Positions 8,631 through 17,300 of a stretch of DNA of 64,000 bases are shown here, piece after piece. The notes below the pieces were generated by a model. It did not search any database, had not been told where the DNA came from, and worked only from the letters and a program-made list of their open reading frames with translations. A program made the position numbers and the translations under genes. The DNA is from Sphingobium sp. Lineage in GTDB: Bacteria > Pseudomonadota > Alphaproteobacteria > Sphingomonadales > Sphingomonadaceae. The stretch's first letter is position 1. The number at the start of each line of letters is the position of its first letter. Location: the NCBI GenBank assembly GCA_003248935.1, contig QFQF01000012.1:1-64000 (forward strand), in the 5' to 3' direction.

Positions 8631-10310
8631 ATGGGGGTAAGCGCAGTGCAGGGTAAGGCCATGACGATCGGCAGACGGCATCTTCTGGGCGGAACGCTCG
8701 CCGGGATTATCGCCTATGCCCTGTCCGGGCCTCGGCTTCTGGCGCAGGGCAGCCGCTTTGCCCCCGCGATCGCTGGCGAACCCAATGCCGAATGGGCGCG
8801 CAGGGCCGAGGCACTGATGCCGGTGCTGCACAGCATCGAACAACCGCCCCTCTCGGTCGTGAAGATGGTACCCGATGCGGCGCAGGTGCTGCGCTTCCGC
8901 GCGGAGCAGGCAGCGTCGATCCCGGATTTCTCGACCCAGAGCTTCCGCAAGGGCGACAGCTTCATCCTCGATTTCGGCGGGCACAGGACCGGCTATCTGT
9001 CGTTCGACCTCCGGACCGTCGGGCGCGAACCGGATGCGCCCGCACGCCTGAAGCTGACCTTCGGCGAGGTTCCGCCGGATGTCGCCGAACCGCTGCATCC
9101 CTATGACGGGAAGATCAGCGAGGCCTGGCTGCCCGAGGAGATCATCACCGTCGACTATCTGCCCCAATCGGTGCGGATGCCGCGACGCTATGCCTTTCGC
9201 TACGTGCGGGTGGACGTGATCGACACCTCGCCGGGCTTCTCCGTGCGCTTTGCGAACGTGCGTGCCCATGCGGTCACTTCGGCAGGACCGATGCCTGCGC
9301 CGATCGGAGCGACGCCTCGCCGCAAACGCATGGACGAGGTCGCGATGGCGACCTTGCACGACTGCATGCAGACCAGTTTCGAGGACGGTCCGCGTCGCGA
9401 CCAGCGGCTGTGGGTGGGCGACCTGCGGCTTCAGGCGCTGGCGAATTATGCGAGCTTTCGTAGCAACGACCTGGTCAAGCGCTGCCTCTATCTGTTCGCC
9501 GCCTATTGCGACAAGGACGGGCTTGTCGCCGCCTGCGTCTATGAAAAGCCGTATCCGCGCTACGGCGGCATGCATATCATCGACTATGCCGCCCTCTTCA
9601 ACGTGACGCTGCGCGACTATGTCGTGGCGACCGGTGATATCGAGACGGGGCGCGATCTCTGGCCGGTCGCGCAGCGCCAGTTGGAGCTGCTTTCCCGCTG
9701 GATCAGCCCCGATGGGCTGTTCCTCGATCCGGGCAATATGTGGATCTTCATCGACTGGGCCAGCAAGCTGCACAAGGCCGCTGCGATCCAGGGACTGCTG
9801 GCCTTCGCCTGGGATGCAACGGCTGATCTCGCCGCACGAATCGGCAAGGATGCTGAGGCCGGGCCGATCCGCGCGCGGACAAAGGCGATGCGGCAGGCCG
9901 GACGCGCGGCCTATTGGGACGCCGCGAGGGGTGTGGTGACGAGCGGGCCGGACAAGCAGGTCAGCTGGGCCAGCGCGGCCTGGGCGGTGCTGGGTGGCAT
10001 GCTGTCCCCGCCGGAGGGGCGACGTGCCATGCGGGGAGCGCTTGACGATCCGCAGGCGCTGAAGCCGTTCACGCCCTATCTCTACCATTATGTGGTGGAG
10101 GCGCTCGTCACCTGCGGGGAGAAGAAGCGCGCCGGACAGATGCTGGACGACTATTGGGGCGCGATGCTGGACGCAGGGGCCGACACGTTCTGGGAGGTGT
10201 TCGATCCGGCCAACCCGCTCAGTTCCCCATATGGCGACATCCACGTCAACAGTTACTGCCACGCATGGAGCTGCACGCCATCCTACTTCCTGAGGAACGG
10301 CATCCTCTGA
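8631..10310 (+). CDS. GH78-like (alpha-L-rhamnosidase-type) six-hairpin protein with Tat signal
   Basis: A 559-residue protein starting with a Tat-type signal (GRRHLLGGTLAG). The GH78 six-hairpin signature GPRRDQRLWVGDLRLQ and the C-terminal block EVFDP...NSYCHAWSCTPSYFL are visible. GH78 enzymes remove terminal alpha-L-rhamnose, consistent with flavonoid or plant-wall glycosides and the adjacent GH3. It is shorter than most GH78 enzymes, with only a small beta-sandwich region before the barrel, so specificity is open. ATG 8631 has GGGGA nine bases upstream; ATG 8661 would place the twin-arginine closer to the N-terminus. Confidence 0.8.
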   Translation: MGVSAVQGKAMTIGRRHLLGGTLAGIIAYALSGPRLLAQGSRFAPAIAGEPNAEWARRAEALMPVLHSIEQPPLSVVKMVPDAAQVLRFRAEQAASIPDFSTQSFRKGDSFILDFGGHRTGYLSFDLRTVGREPDAPARLKLTFGEVPPDVAEPLHPYDGKISEAWLPEEIITVDYLPQSVRMPRRYAFRYVRVDVIDTSPGFSVRFANVRAHAVTSAGPMPAPIGATPRRKRMDEVAMATLHDCMQTSFEDGPRRDQRLWVGDLRLQALANYASFRSNDLVKRCLYLFAAYCDKDGLVAACVYEKPYPRYGGMHIIDYAALFNVTLRDYVVATGDIETGRDLWPVAQRQLELLSRWISPDGLFLDPGNMWIFIDWASKLHKAAAIQGLLAFAWDATADLAARIGKDAEAGPIRARTKAMRQAGRAAYWDAARGVVTSGPDKQVSWASAAWAVLGGMLSPPEGRRAMRGALDDPQALKPFTPYLYHYVVEALVTCGEKKRAGQMLDDYWGAMLDAGADTFWEVFDPANPLSSPYGDIHVNSYCHAWSCTPSYFLRNGIL

Positions 10311-10322
10311 TCCGGCGCCGGG

Positions 10323-11528
10323 TCAGCCCGCGCGCCGCATCGTGCAGACCTGAATGGCCGTCGCCGTCAGCGAGAGGGCGGTGCCGAACAGGACAACCCC
10401 GGCCCAGCCATGACCGCTCCATGCGACGGTCGCGCCGGCCGATCCTGCCGCGCCGCCCAGAAACATCGCGCCCATGAAGATGGTGTTGAGCCGCGCCCGC
10501 GCCTCCGGCCGCAGCGCATAGACGATGTGCTGGTTGGAGACGAGCGCGCTCTGCACCGCGAAGTCGAGCAGGACGACGCCGACGACCAGCCCCGCCAGCG
10601 CCTGCCACAGACCGAAGATGATCCATGACGAAAGCGTCAGCGCGGCACCCAGCGCGATCACCCGATGCGGCCCGCGCCTGTCCGCGATACGTCCGGCAAC
10701 GGGGGCGGCAAGGATGCCGACGGCCCCGACGATGCCGAACAGGCCCGCGACCTGCGCGCTCAAGCCATAACGCGGCTGTTGCAGGCGAAACGCAAGGATC
10801 GTCCAGAAGGCGGTGAAGGCCGCGAACAGCAGCGCCTGGGTGATGGCGGCCACGCGCAACTCCCGGAACTCACCCCACAGATGGACGAGCGAGTGCAGCA
10901 GCCTGCCATAGCCGAGACGGGTATCCGGCGCGGCACGCGGCAGCTTCACCGCCATCCAGCCTCCTGCCGCAAGCGCCATGGGCACCGCCAGCAGGAACAT
11001 CTCGCGCCAGCCCGCATGCGTGGCGACGAAGCCCGCCAGCGTCCGGCTGAACAATATACCGCATAGCAGGCCGGACATGACCATGCCCACCGTCGCACCA
11101 CGCCGTTCCGGGGAGGATAGATGCGCGGCAAAGGGAACGATCTGTTGTACGACAGTCGATGTGACGCCGACCACCAGCGACGCCGCCAACAGCAGCAAGG
11201 CGCCCGGTGCTGCGGACATGGCGGCCAGGGCCAGGGCCAGTATCAGGAACTGGCCGACGATCAGCCGCTTGCGCTCAACGATGTCGCCCAGCGGCACCAG
11301 CAGGAACAGTCCCGCCGCATAGCCGAGTTGCGTGACGGTGGGTACCAGACCCGTCGTCCAGCCGGGCATGTCTCGCTCCATCACGCCCAGCATCGGCTGG
11401 TTGTAATAGATATTCGCGACGGCGATGCCCGCCGCCGTCGCGAGGGCGAAGATCACACCGCGTCCAACGCCGTCCTCCTTCCCCGTGCCATTCTCTGATC
11501 CGTGTGCGTGTCGCGCTATCGCCGTCAT
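10323..11528 (-). CDS. MFS transporter, drug/metabolite efflux type
   Basis: A 401-residue, 12-helix major facilitator. It carries the motif ANIYYNQPML in TM1 and the MFS loop signature GDIVERKRLI between TM2 and TM3. The long in-frame extension upstream is rejected because GGGAG sits six bases before ATG 11528 and the extension is basic and non-conserved. It is divergent from a LysR gene, an arrangement typical of an efflux pump controlled by that regulator. The substrate is unknown. Confidence 0.9.
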   Translation of the reverse strand: MTAIARHAHGSENGTGKEDGVGRGVIFALATAAGIAVANIYYNQPMLGVMERDMPGWTTGLVPTVTQLGYAAGLFLLVPLGDIVERKRLIVGQFLILALALAAMSAAPGALLLLAASLVVGVTSTVVQQIVPFAAHLSSPERRGATVGMVMSGLLCGILFSRTLAGFVATHAGWREMFLLAVPMALAAGGWMAVKLPRAAPDTRLGYGRLLHSLVHLWGEFRELRVAAITQALLFAAFTAFWTILAFRLQQPRYGLSAQVAGLFGIVGAVGILAAPVAGRIADRRGPHRVIALGAALTLSSWIIFGLWQALAGLVVGVVLLDFAVQSALVSNQHIVYALRPEARARLNTIFMGAMFLGGAAGSAGATVAWSGHGWAGVVLFGTALSLTATAIQVCTMRRAG

Positions 11529-11621
11529 GTCATGCTCCCGGGACAAGCCGTGGTTCGGTACGCATCCTATCTGGATTACCACCGATTTGTGCAGTAGTGT
11601 GCCATAATGACCTATCCGTAT

Positions 11622-11639
11622 ATCATATCTTGATATGAT
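11622..11639. promoter_or_regulatory. Perfect 8-2-8 palindrome overlapping the LysR start codon
   Basis: ATCATATC at 11622-11629 and GATATGAT at 11632-11639 form a perfect inverted repeat with a TT spacer. The right arm contains the ATG (11635) of the LysR gene. It lies in the 106-bp divergent gap with the MFS gene. It is a candidate autoregulatory operator; binding there would also occlude the translation start region on DNA. Confidence 0.5.
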
Positions 11640-12516
11640 TAACCTCGGCGACCTGCGGATTCTGCTCGAGGCGGTACAGGCCGGCAGCCTGGCGGCGGCT
11701 GCACGTCGTATCGGCATTCCACCCATGGCTGCGTCGCGGCGGCTCGCCGCGCTGGAGACGGAACTGGGCGTTCGTCTGGTCCATCGCACCACCCGCTCGC
11801 TGTCCCTGACGCCGGAGGGCGAAGCTTATTTCCCCCATGCGCAGGCCATGCTGGACGAGGATGCCAGCGGCCGCGATGCGATCCGGGCGGATGAGGGGGC
11901 AGCGTCCGGCCTGCTGAGGATAACGGCATCCGCTCCTGTCGGCCGGAAGATCGTGACACCGATGCTGTCCCGCTTCCTGCGCGACCATCCGGCCTTGCGG
12001 GTTGAGCTGATCCTCAACGATGGCCTGCTGGATCTCGCGGCACTGGGGATCGATCTTGCGCTGCGGATCGCGACCCCGCGCGACAGCACCCTGATCGCCC
12101 GTCGGCTGGCCGATAATCCACGCGGTCTCTACGCGTCTCCCGCCTATCTCTCGGCGCATGGCACGCCGCGCGCGCTCGCGAACCTTGTGTCGCACCAGTG
12201 TCTCGCCCGGCCAGGCGACACCCACTGGGGTTTCGAACGCAGTGGCGGCTTTGTGCGTCAACGGATTGGCGGCCGCTTCAGCACCGACAGTGTCGATGCC
12301 ATGCGAGAGGCCAGCGTCGAGGGGCTCGGCATAGCGCGCCTTTCCGCATGGTATGCCGCCGAAGACGTGGCGTCGGGCAGGCTCGTTCCCCTTCCGCTGT
12401 CCGACGCCGATGTGCCGGCGCAGGCGATCTGGGCCGTCTATCCGACCGCGCGCCTGGTCCCGCCCAAGGTCAGGCTGTTCATAACGGCGATGCAGGCCCA
12501 TCTGCGCGCCCGATAG
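11635..12516 (+). CDS. LysR family transcriptional regulator
   Basis: A 293-residue LysR protein. It has an N-terminal HTH (residues about 1-60, GSLAAAARRIGIPPMAASRRLAALE followed by LGVRLVHRTTRSLSLTPEGE) and a substrate-binding domain resembling the DNA-binding subgroup with LRITASAPVGRKIVTPML. It is divergent from the MFS gene and probably controls it. No Shine-Dalgarno sequence precedes ATG 11635, so the message may be leaderless or poorly initiated. Confidence 0.92.
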   Translation: MINLGDLRILLEAVQAGSLAAAARRIGIPPMAASRRLAALETELGVRLVHRTTRSLSLTPEGEAYFPHAQAMLDEDASGRDAIRADEGAASGLLRITASAPVGRKIVTPMLSRFLRDHPALRVELILNDGLLDLAALGIDLALRIATPRDSTLIARRLADNPRGLYASPAYLSAHGTPRALANLVSHQCLARPGDTHWGFERSGGFVRQRIGGRFSTDSVDAMREASVEGLGIARLSAWYAAEDVASGRLVPLPLSDADVPAQAIWAVYPTARLVPPKVRLFITAMQAHLRAR

Positions 12517-12706
12517 GTTCGTCACACTCCGCTTTCCCGTCGGCAACGCCGTTTATTCGGCGGTGTTCTCCACCTAGCCCGAACGTCAGCCCGTCCCCAT
12601 CATATGGGAGTATGGGCAAACCTTGGTGTGGGTTGGATCATACGATCCGTGGCCTATCTCCTGCCCATCCGGCGGCAGCGTGCCGCCCCGAGTGGAGGAG
12701 ACGACG

Positions 12707-13234
12707 ATGGCCGAGCAACCGAACCGCAGGAAGCTGAGCGAACATTTCCTGGGCACCCCGACGGATCTGGGCGCAGACGCAAGCCGCGACATTTCGGGCG
12801 GTCTGGGCGGCCTGCTGGCGGACGTGTTCGCCCTCTACCTCAAGACCAAGAATTTCCACTGGCACATGAGTGGACCGAACTTCCGGGACTATCACCTGCT
12901 CCTCGACGAGCAGAGCGACCAGATCTTCGCAATGACCGATCCGATCGCCGAACGCGCGCGGAAGATCGGCGGTACCACCATCCGGTCGATTTCCGACATC
13001 GCCGGACGCCAGCGCATCCTCGACAACAATGCCGATTATGTCGATCCGCAGGACATGCTTGCCGAACTGCACAGCGACAACAAACAACTGGTGGCGGAAA
13101 TGCGCCGCGTGCACGAATTGTGCGACTCCTATGGCGACGTCGCGACCGCCAGCCTGCTGGAGGTCTGGATCGACGAGACCGAGCGTCGCAGCTGGTTCCT
13201 TTATGAGAGTTGCCGACCCTCGGCCATCCGCTGA
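12707..13234 (+). CDS. dps: Dps/ferritin-like DNA-protecting protein
   Basis: A 175-residue Dps-family protein with the ferroxidase signature KTKNFHWHMSGPNFRDYHLLLDEQSDQIF, including the inter-subunit His and Asp/Glu ligands. Dps forms a dodecamer that oxidises and stores iron with peroxide and shields DNA in stress. GGAGGAG just upstream fixes the start at ATG 12707 rather than the longer frame. The 190-bp upstream gap contains a GGATC-ATAC-GATCC dyad at 12635-12648 of unknown meaning. Confidence 0.9.
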   Translation: MAEQPNRRKLSEHFLGTPTDLGADASRDISGGLGGLLADVFALYLKTKNFHWHMSGPNFRDYHLLLDEQSDQIFAMTDPIAERARKIGGTTIRSISDIAGRQRILDNNADYVDPQDMLAELHSDNKQLVAEMRRVHELCDSYGDVATASLLEVWIDETERRSWFLYESCRPSAIR

Positions 13235-13309
13235 GGCAAGGCCGCGGCGACGCCCAGGCCTTCCCCCACCCGGCCGGCGTCGCCGCGAAATTTCATGACA
13301 GACGAAAAG

Positions 13310-13338
13310 ACGGGCGTCCTCCATCCGAGGACGCCCGT
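13310..13338. terminator. Bidirectional terminator hairpin
   Basis: A 12-bp perfect stem, ACGGGCGTCCTC (13310-13321) with 13327-13338, has a 5-nt loop. The left flank GACGAAAAG gives a U-run on the minus strand. It lies between the convergent Dps and receiver genes and serves both. Confidence 0.8.
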
Positions 13339-13361
13339 TCTCGTATCCGGCCAGGATATCG

Positions 13362-13730
13362 TCAGGGCATCACCGCCTCGATCGCGTCGAGCAGGCTGTC
13401 CGGATCAATCGGCTTGGCCAGGAAGGCGGCTGCTCCCGCGTCGAGTGCATGTGTCCGCGCCGCATCGGTGGGGAAGGCGGTCATCACGATCAGCGGCTGA
13501 CGCCAGCCGCGCCGCCCGATCTCCGCCTGCAAATCAAGGCCGCTCATGCCGGGCATGTGAAGGTCGGTGACGATGCAGCCGAACCGGTCCTGCGCGTTCG
13601 ACGCCAGCAGTTCCTCGGCATTGCCGAAGACAAGCGTCCCCATCCCGGCCGAGCGGATCAGGCTGTCGAGGCTTCCCCGCACGCCGGGATCGTCATCAAC
13701 GATTGCGACAATGGACGCTGGGCGTGCCAT
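13362..13730 (-). CDS. Single-domain response regulator (receiver only)
   Basis: A 122-residue CheY-like receiver: acidic pocket VDDD near residues 10-14, phospho-acceptor Asp in CIVTDLHMPGMSG, conserved Thr in VMTAFPT, and Lys in LAKP. It has no output domain. It lies 54 nt downstream of the FixJ-like gene with its own GGAG site. Such stand-alone receivers often act as phosphate sinks or connectors for the neighbouring kinase. A second one sits beside fixLJ at 36.8 kb and shares the ITAFP-type motif. Confidence 0.88.
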   Translation of the reverse strand: MARPASIVAIVDDDPGVRGSLDSLIRSAGMGTLVFGNAEELLASNAQDRFGCIVTDLHMPGMSGLDLQAEIGRRGWRQPLIVMTAFPTDAARTHALDAGAAAFLAKPIDPDSLLDAIEAVMP

Positions 13731-13784
13731 GATACTCCAAAATCCTGTGGCACCCGTCCAGCCCGCGATAGGGATCGCCAGCCG

Positions 13785-14438
13785 TCATGCGGATGCGTTG
13801 AACCGATGGATGCTCTCGTCGCGCACGCCGAGAAGTTCGGCCATGCGCACCAGATCCGCGAGCGATTGCGCCTCCATCTTACGCATCACATTACCGCGGT
13901 GAATCTTGACGGTGATCTCCGAAAGCGAGAGGCGTGCGGCGACCTGCTTGTTCATCAGGCCGGTGACGACCAGCGCCATCACGTCCCGCTCGCGCGGGGT
14001 CAATCGCTCATACAATGCTTGCAGTGCCCGAATTCCGGCGGTTTGGGTACGCCGCGCACTATCACGCGCGATGGCGGCCGCGACCGCCGCCAGCATCTGA
14101 TCGTCACTGAACGGCTTGGGCAGAAAGTCGATGGCGCCCGCACGCATACCGCGCACGGTCATCGGGATGTCGCCATGTCCGGTCATCAGGATCACCGGGA
14201 TCTCCATGCCGGTCGCCACGAGCCGCTCCTGAAAGTCGAGCCCGCTTTCCCCGCGCAGGCGCACGTCAAGCAACAGGCAGGCGGGCTCGGACGGCAGCCC
14301 CGTGGCCAGGAAATCGTCGCTCGTCTCGTACAGCGCGACCGAAAAGCCGCTCGACCGCATCAGGCTGCCGAGCGATCCCCGGATATCGGCGTCGTCGTCG
14401 ATGACGCACACGCACCCTGCCACATCTGTCTCCGTCAT
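13785..14438 (-). CDS. FixJ-type response regulator (receiver + LuxR HTH)
   Basis: A 217-residue regulator. The receiver (about 8-125) has phospho-Asp in LLLDVRLRGESGLDF and the FixJ-like MTGHGDIPMTVRGMRAGAIDFLPKPF. The LuxR/NarL HTH (about 145-205) reads LTPRERDVMALVVTGLMNKQVAARLSLS. ATG overlaps the stop of the PAS kinase (ATGA at 14435-14438), so the two are translationally coupled and almost certainly cognate. Targets are unknown. Confidence 0.92.
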   Translation of the reverse strand: MTETDVAGCVCVIDDDADIRGSLGSLMRSSGFSVALYETSDDFLATGLPSEPACLLLDVRLRGESGLDFQERLVATGMEIPVILMTGHGDIPMTVRGMRAGAIDFLPKPFSDDQMLAAVAAAIARDSARRTQTAGIRALQALYERLTPRERDVMALVVTGLMNKQVAARLSLSEITVKIHRGNVMRKMEAQSLADLVRMAELLGVRDESIHRFNASA

Positions 14439-16309
14439 ACCGCTGCCCCCTGCCCCGTTTCTGCCGTGGGAAGGTGAAAGCGGAAGATCGCCCCTCCTTC
14501 CGGATGGTTGGCGGCGCTCAGCGTGCCGCCATGCTGTTCTATGATCGAGCGACAGATCGACAGACCCATGCCCATGCCGTCCGCCTTCGTACTGAAGAAC
14601 GGCCGGAATATGTCCTCCGGATCGCCCGCGATGCCGGTGCCGTGGTCGCGCAGCTCGACGACGACGCGATCATCCTCGCCGTGTGCGGCGAGATGAAGCC
14701 CGCGCCGATCGGCGGCTGTGCGCGCCATCGCCTGCTCCGCGTTCAGCATCAGGTTCATCAGCACCTGCTGGATCTGGACCCGATCGCCCGCGACCGCCGC
14801 TAGGTCATCGGGAACGCTGACGCGCAGCACCACCTGATGCGCCTGCATGACGCGATCGAGCAAGGCGACGGTTTCCTCGAACAGTTGCGGCAACTCGATG
14901 CGCGTCTGTTTGGGATCTGCCTTGCGCGCGAGGTTACGAACCCGGTCGATCACGTCCGCCGCCCGGACGCCGTTCGCGGCGATATGCTCCAGGCAATCGG
15001 CGACCTCGGGCGCGTCGGGCGCCTCCCGCGCCAGCCAGCGGCGCCCCGATTTCGCATAGGTGATGATGGCGGAGAGCGGCTGGTTCACCTCATGCGCAAT
15101 GGACGCAGCAAGCTGACCAAGCGTCGTGATCCGCGCCATGTGTGTAAGGTCCGCCTGCGCCCGGACCAGCCGCGCCTGTGTACGGCTGCGTTCGGTCACA
15201 TCGACTGCCATCACCAATACGCGCCTCCATTCCGCATCGCCCGGCGGCAGGGTGACGCGCAGCACGACATCGATGATCTCGCCCGTCAGAGTACGAAACT
15301 GGGTTTCTTCCTCGATCTCCGTCTCCCCCTGCCGCAGCGCGGCGAGGATACGGCCCAGCGTCACCTCCGCCATCGGCGTATGATAGGCGACGATCGTCCC
15401 GCCGATCAGCGCGCCTCGACTGTCGAGGCCAAAGAGCTGCGCCGCCGCCATATTGGCGTCCCGTATGCGGGCAGCGCCGGCCACATCGGCGATCACCTGC
15501 GGATCGACGGCGCGTTCCTGCATCATGAGAGCATGCGCGCGCGACCAGTCCGCTTCCCAGATCGGCAGGCCCGCCGTGTTGAATATCGTCCGATACCGTT
15601 CCTCAGACTGGCGCCGTGCCTCCGCCGCGCGGCGCTGCTCGGTCAGGTCCGCGCTGGTCTCTATGATGCCGGTCGCGCCCCGGTGGTGATCGCGCCTGGT
15701 CAGCCATCGGCTGGCAAGCACGATCCGCTCGCCATTCTTGCGGACGCGGCTTACCTCTCCTGACCACAGCCCCTGCTGTTCCATCTGCGCGAAGGCGGCC
15801 TCCTCGACATGGGTCGCGAGCAGGGCGCGCGACTTGCGGCCCAAAGCCTCCGCCCGGGTCCAGCCGTAAAGCTGCTCGGCGCCCTCGTTCCAGTAGAGGA
15901 TGGTGTCGTCGGCGGCCCGGATGATCACCGTGTCATGCGTCAGTTCCAGCATCCGCGCCTGCTCGGCCAGCGTATCGCGGGCCGTCCGGTGGCGGGCGGA
16001 CAACACCGTGGTGATGCCGATCGCGACCAGGCTGACCGCCAGCCGCATCGCGGGCGAGCCCAGGGGTTCGTTCCAGTGACTGGCGCAATAGCCGACGAAC
16101 GCGAGAACCGCGCAGACGAACCCGGCGATGATAACCATGTTGCGGCGATTGGTGCGTGCGGCAACCAGGATGACAGTCGTGTAAAGGACGGCGACCGCAC
16201 CCTGCAGCGGGCTGAGCACGTCGAGCGCCAGAATGCACAGGGCAATGAACAGCGCACCGGCCGTCTGCACCCTGTCCCTATGCATTGCCGGCATTGCCGC
16301 TTCCGTCAT
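14435..16309 (-). CDS. Membrane PAS-PAS sensor histidine kinase
   Basis: About 624 residues. There are about four N-terminal membrane helices (residues 15-105), PAS1 (about 115-225, TVIIRAADDTILYWNEGAEQLYGW), PAS2 (about 240-370), a HisKA box IAHEVNQPLSAI and an HATPase with NLMLNAEQAM and GMGMGLSICRSII. It resembles FixL-like kinases but has no recognisable haem-PAS signature. The start ATG 16309 is preferred; an in-frame ATG at 16429 directly follows the upstream gene's stop and would add 40 basic residues. It lies in an operon with the HWE-type kinase upstream and the FixJ-like regulator downstream. Confidence 0.9.
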   Translation of the reverse strand: MTEAAMPAMHRDRVQTAGALFIALCILALDVLSPLQGAVAVLYTTVILVAARTNRRNMVIIAGFVCAVLAFVGYCASHWNEPLGSPAMRLAVSLVAIGITTVLSARHRTARDTLAEQARMLELTHDTVIIRAADDTILYWNEGAEQLYGWTRAEALGRKSRALLATHVEEAAFAQMEQQGLWSGEVSRVRKNGERIVLASRWLTRRDHHRGATGIIETSADLTEQRRAAEARRQSEERYRTIFNTAGLPIWEADWSRAHALMMQERAVDPQVIADVAGAARIRDANMAAAQLFGLDSRGALIGGTIVAYHTPMAEVTLGRILAALRQGETEIEEETQFRTLTGEIIDVVLRVTLPPGDAEWRRVLVMAVDVTERSRTQARLVRAQADLTHMARITTLGQLAASIAHEVNQPLSAIITYAKSGRRWLAREAPDAPEVADCLEHIAANGVRAADVIDRVRNLARKADPKQTRIELPQLFEETVALLDRVMQAHQVVLRVSVPDDLAAVAGDRVQIQQVLMNLMLNAEQAMARTAADRRGLHLAAHGEDDRVVVELRDHGTGIAGDPEDIFRPFFSTKADGMGMGLSICRSIIEQHGGTLSAANHPEGGAIFRFHLPTAETGQGAAV

Positions 16310-16429
16310 GTCCACCCTGCGCCATGGCCTGTTCCACGACAGCCAGACCGGTTCCGGGCTGGACGGCTGGCGGCGGGATCGCGCCAGCGTAGCGCTTCGC
16401 GTTACCATGGTCGACGGATATTCGGGCAT

Positions 16430-17098
16430 TCAGGCCCCGCGCCCGACCAGCACGAAACGCGTTCCCGGCCGTGCATCCTCCCAGGCATATACAGCGCCCA
16501 GACGATCGGCGATGCTCTCGATCAGGCGAGTGCCAAACTGTGTGCCTCGAACGGTCATACCGTCCCGGCCGAGGCCGCGATCCTCCACCTCCAGCCGATA
16601 GCCGCCACGCTCTGCCGGGGTCAGGCGCACATGCACGTTGCCGCGCGCATCGGAGGCATAGGCATATTTGCAGGCATTGCCGACCAGTTCGCAGACCAGT
16701 ACGCCCAGCAGGCTCGCATCCTCCGGCGAAACAGCAACGTCACCTGCTTCGACAAGGATGTGCCGATCCGTCCGCGCGTGACCGAAACTGTCCTCCAGAT
16801 CGCAGCCCAGTTCCCGAAGGTAGGTGGCCAGCCGGACCCGGCCGAAACCCTGCGCCTGATAAAGCTGGCGATGGACGCGGGCGATCGCACCGATTCGCCG
16901 CTGCGCCATTTCCAGCGTGGCGAGCGCGACCGGATCACCGACCTGCCGTGCGTCTGCGGACACCATTGCGCACAGCAGTTGCAGACTGTTGGCGATCCGG
17001 TGATTCATCTCGTCGACCATGTCCGGCCCGGCCAGCGGCGGCAGCACCGCCACCGCGATTTCGTTTCCCCCTGCGCATGTCATTGCCGTGGCGGTCAT
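16430..17098 (-). CDS. HisKA_2/HWE-type sensor histidine kinase, soluble, no sensor domain
   Basis: About 222 residues with the HisKA_2 phosphoacceptor block DEMNHRIANSLQLLCAMVSADAR near residue 27 and a compact HATPase (LLGVLVCELVGNACKYAY, then GTQFGTRLIESIADRLGA). No PAS or membrane segment is present, so it probably takes its signal from a partner protein. GGGAGG upstream supports ATG 17098. It heads the operon with the PAS kinase, FixJ-like regulator and single receiver. In alphaproteobacteria such kinases often feed the general stress response, but no PhyR or EcfG gene is in this window. Confidence 0.85.
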   Translation of the reverse strand: MTATAMTCAGGNEIAVAVLPPLAGPDMVDEMNHRIANSLQLLCAMVSADARQVGDPVALATLEMAQRRIGAIARVHRQLYQAQGFGRVRLATYLRELGCDLEDSFGHARTDRHILVEAGDVAVSPEDASLLGVLVCELVGNACKYAYASDARGNVHVRLTPAERGGYRLEVEDRGLGRDGMTVRGTQFGTRLIESIADRLGAVYAWEDARPGTRFVLVGRGA

Positions 17099-17300
17099 TG
17101 GATCGGCCTCCCGTCCCGAGCGATTGTCGATGCACCACTGATCACCGATCGGGAACGCGCAGGGAATTATACGCAGGTTTGGGACGGAACGGCGGAGTGT
17201 GACGCCGCACCCCAAATCTCCGTATGATGGCCGCGCGGCGAAACTCCACCGATGTTCCCGGCATCGACGGGCACGGCGCCCGTCCGTTCAGGAGGACATC

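Noticed and set aside
5790..10262. A 1490-codon open frame on the minus strand
   Set aside because: It runs antisense to the GH3 and GH78-like genes, whose domains and ribosome sites are clear; long antisense frames are expected at this GC content, and its translation is Arg/His-rich without motifs.
10323..11792. A longer MFS protein from 11792
   Set aside because: The extra 88 residues are basic and unordered and cross the LysR gene; a ribosome site marks ATG 11528.
8616..12706. EcfG-type (GGAAC-N18/19-CGTT) promoters before stress genes such as Dps
   Set aside because: GGAAC words exist but no matching -10 at the right spacing was found upstream of Dps or the small membrane proteins by eye.
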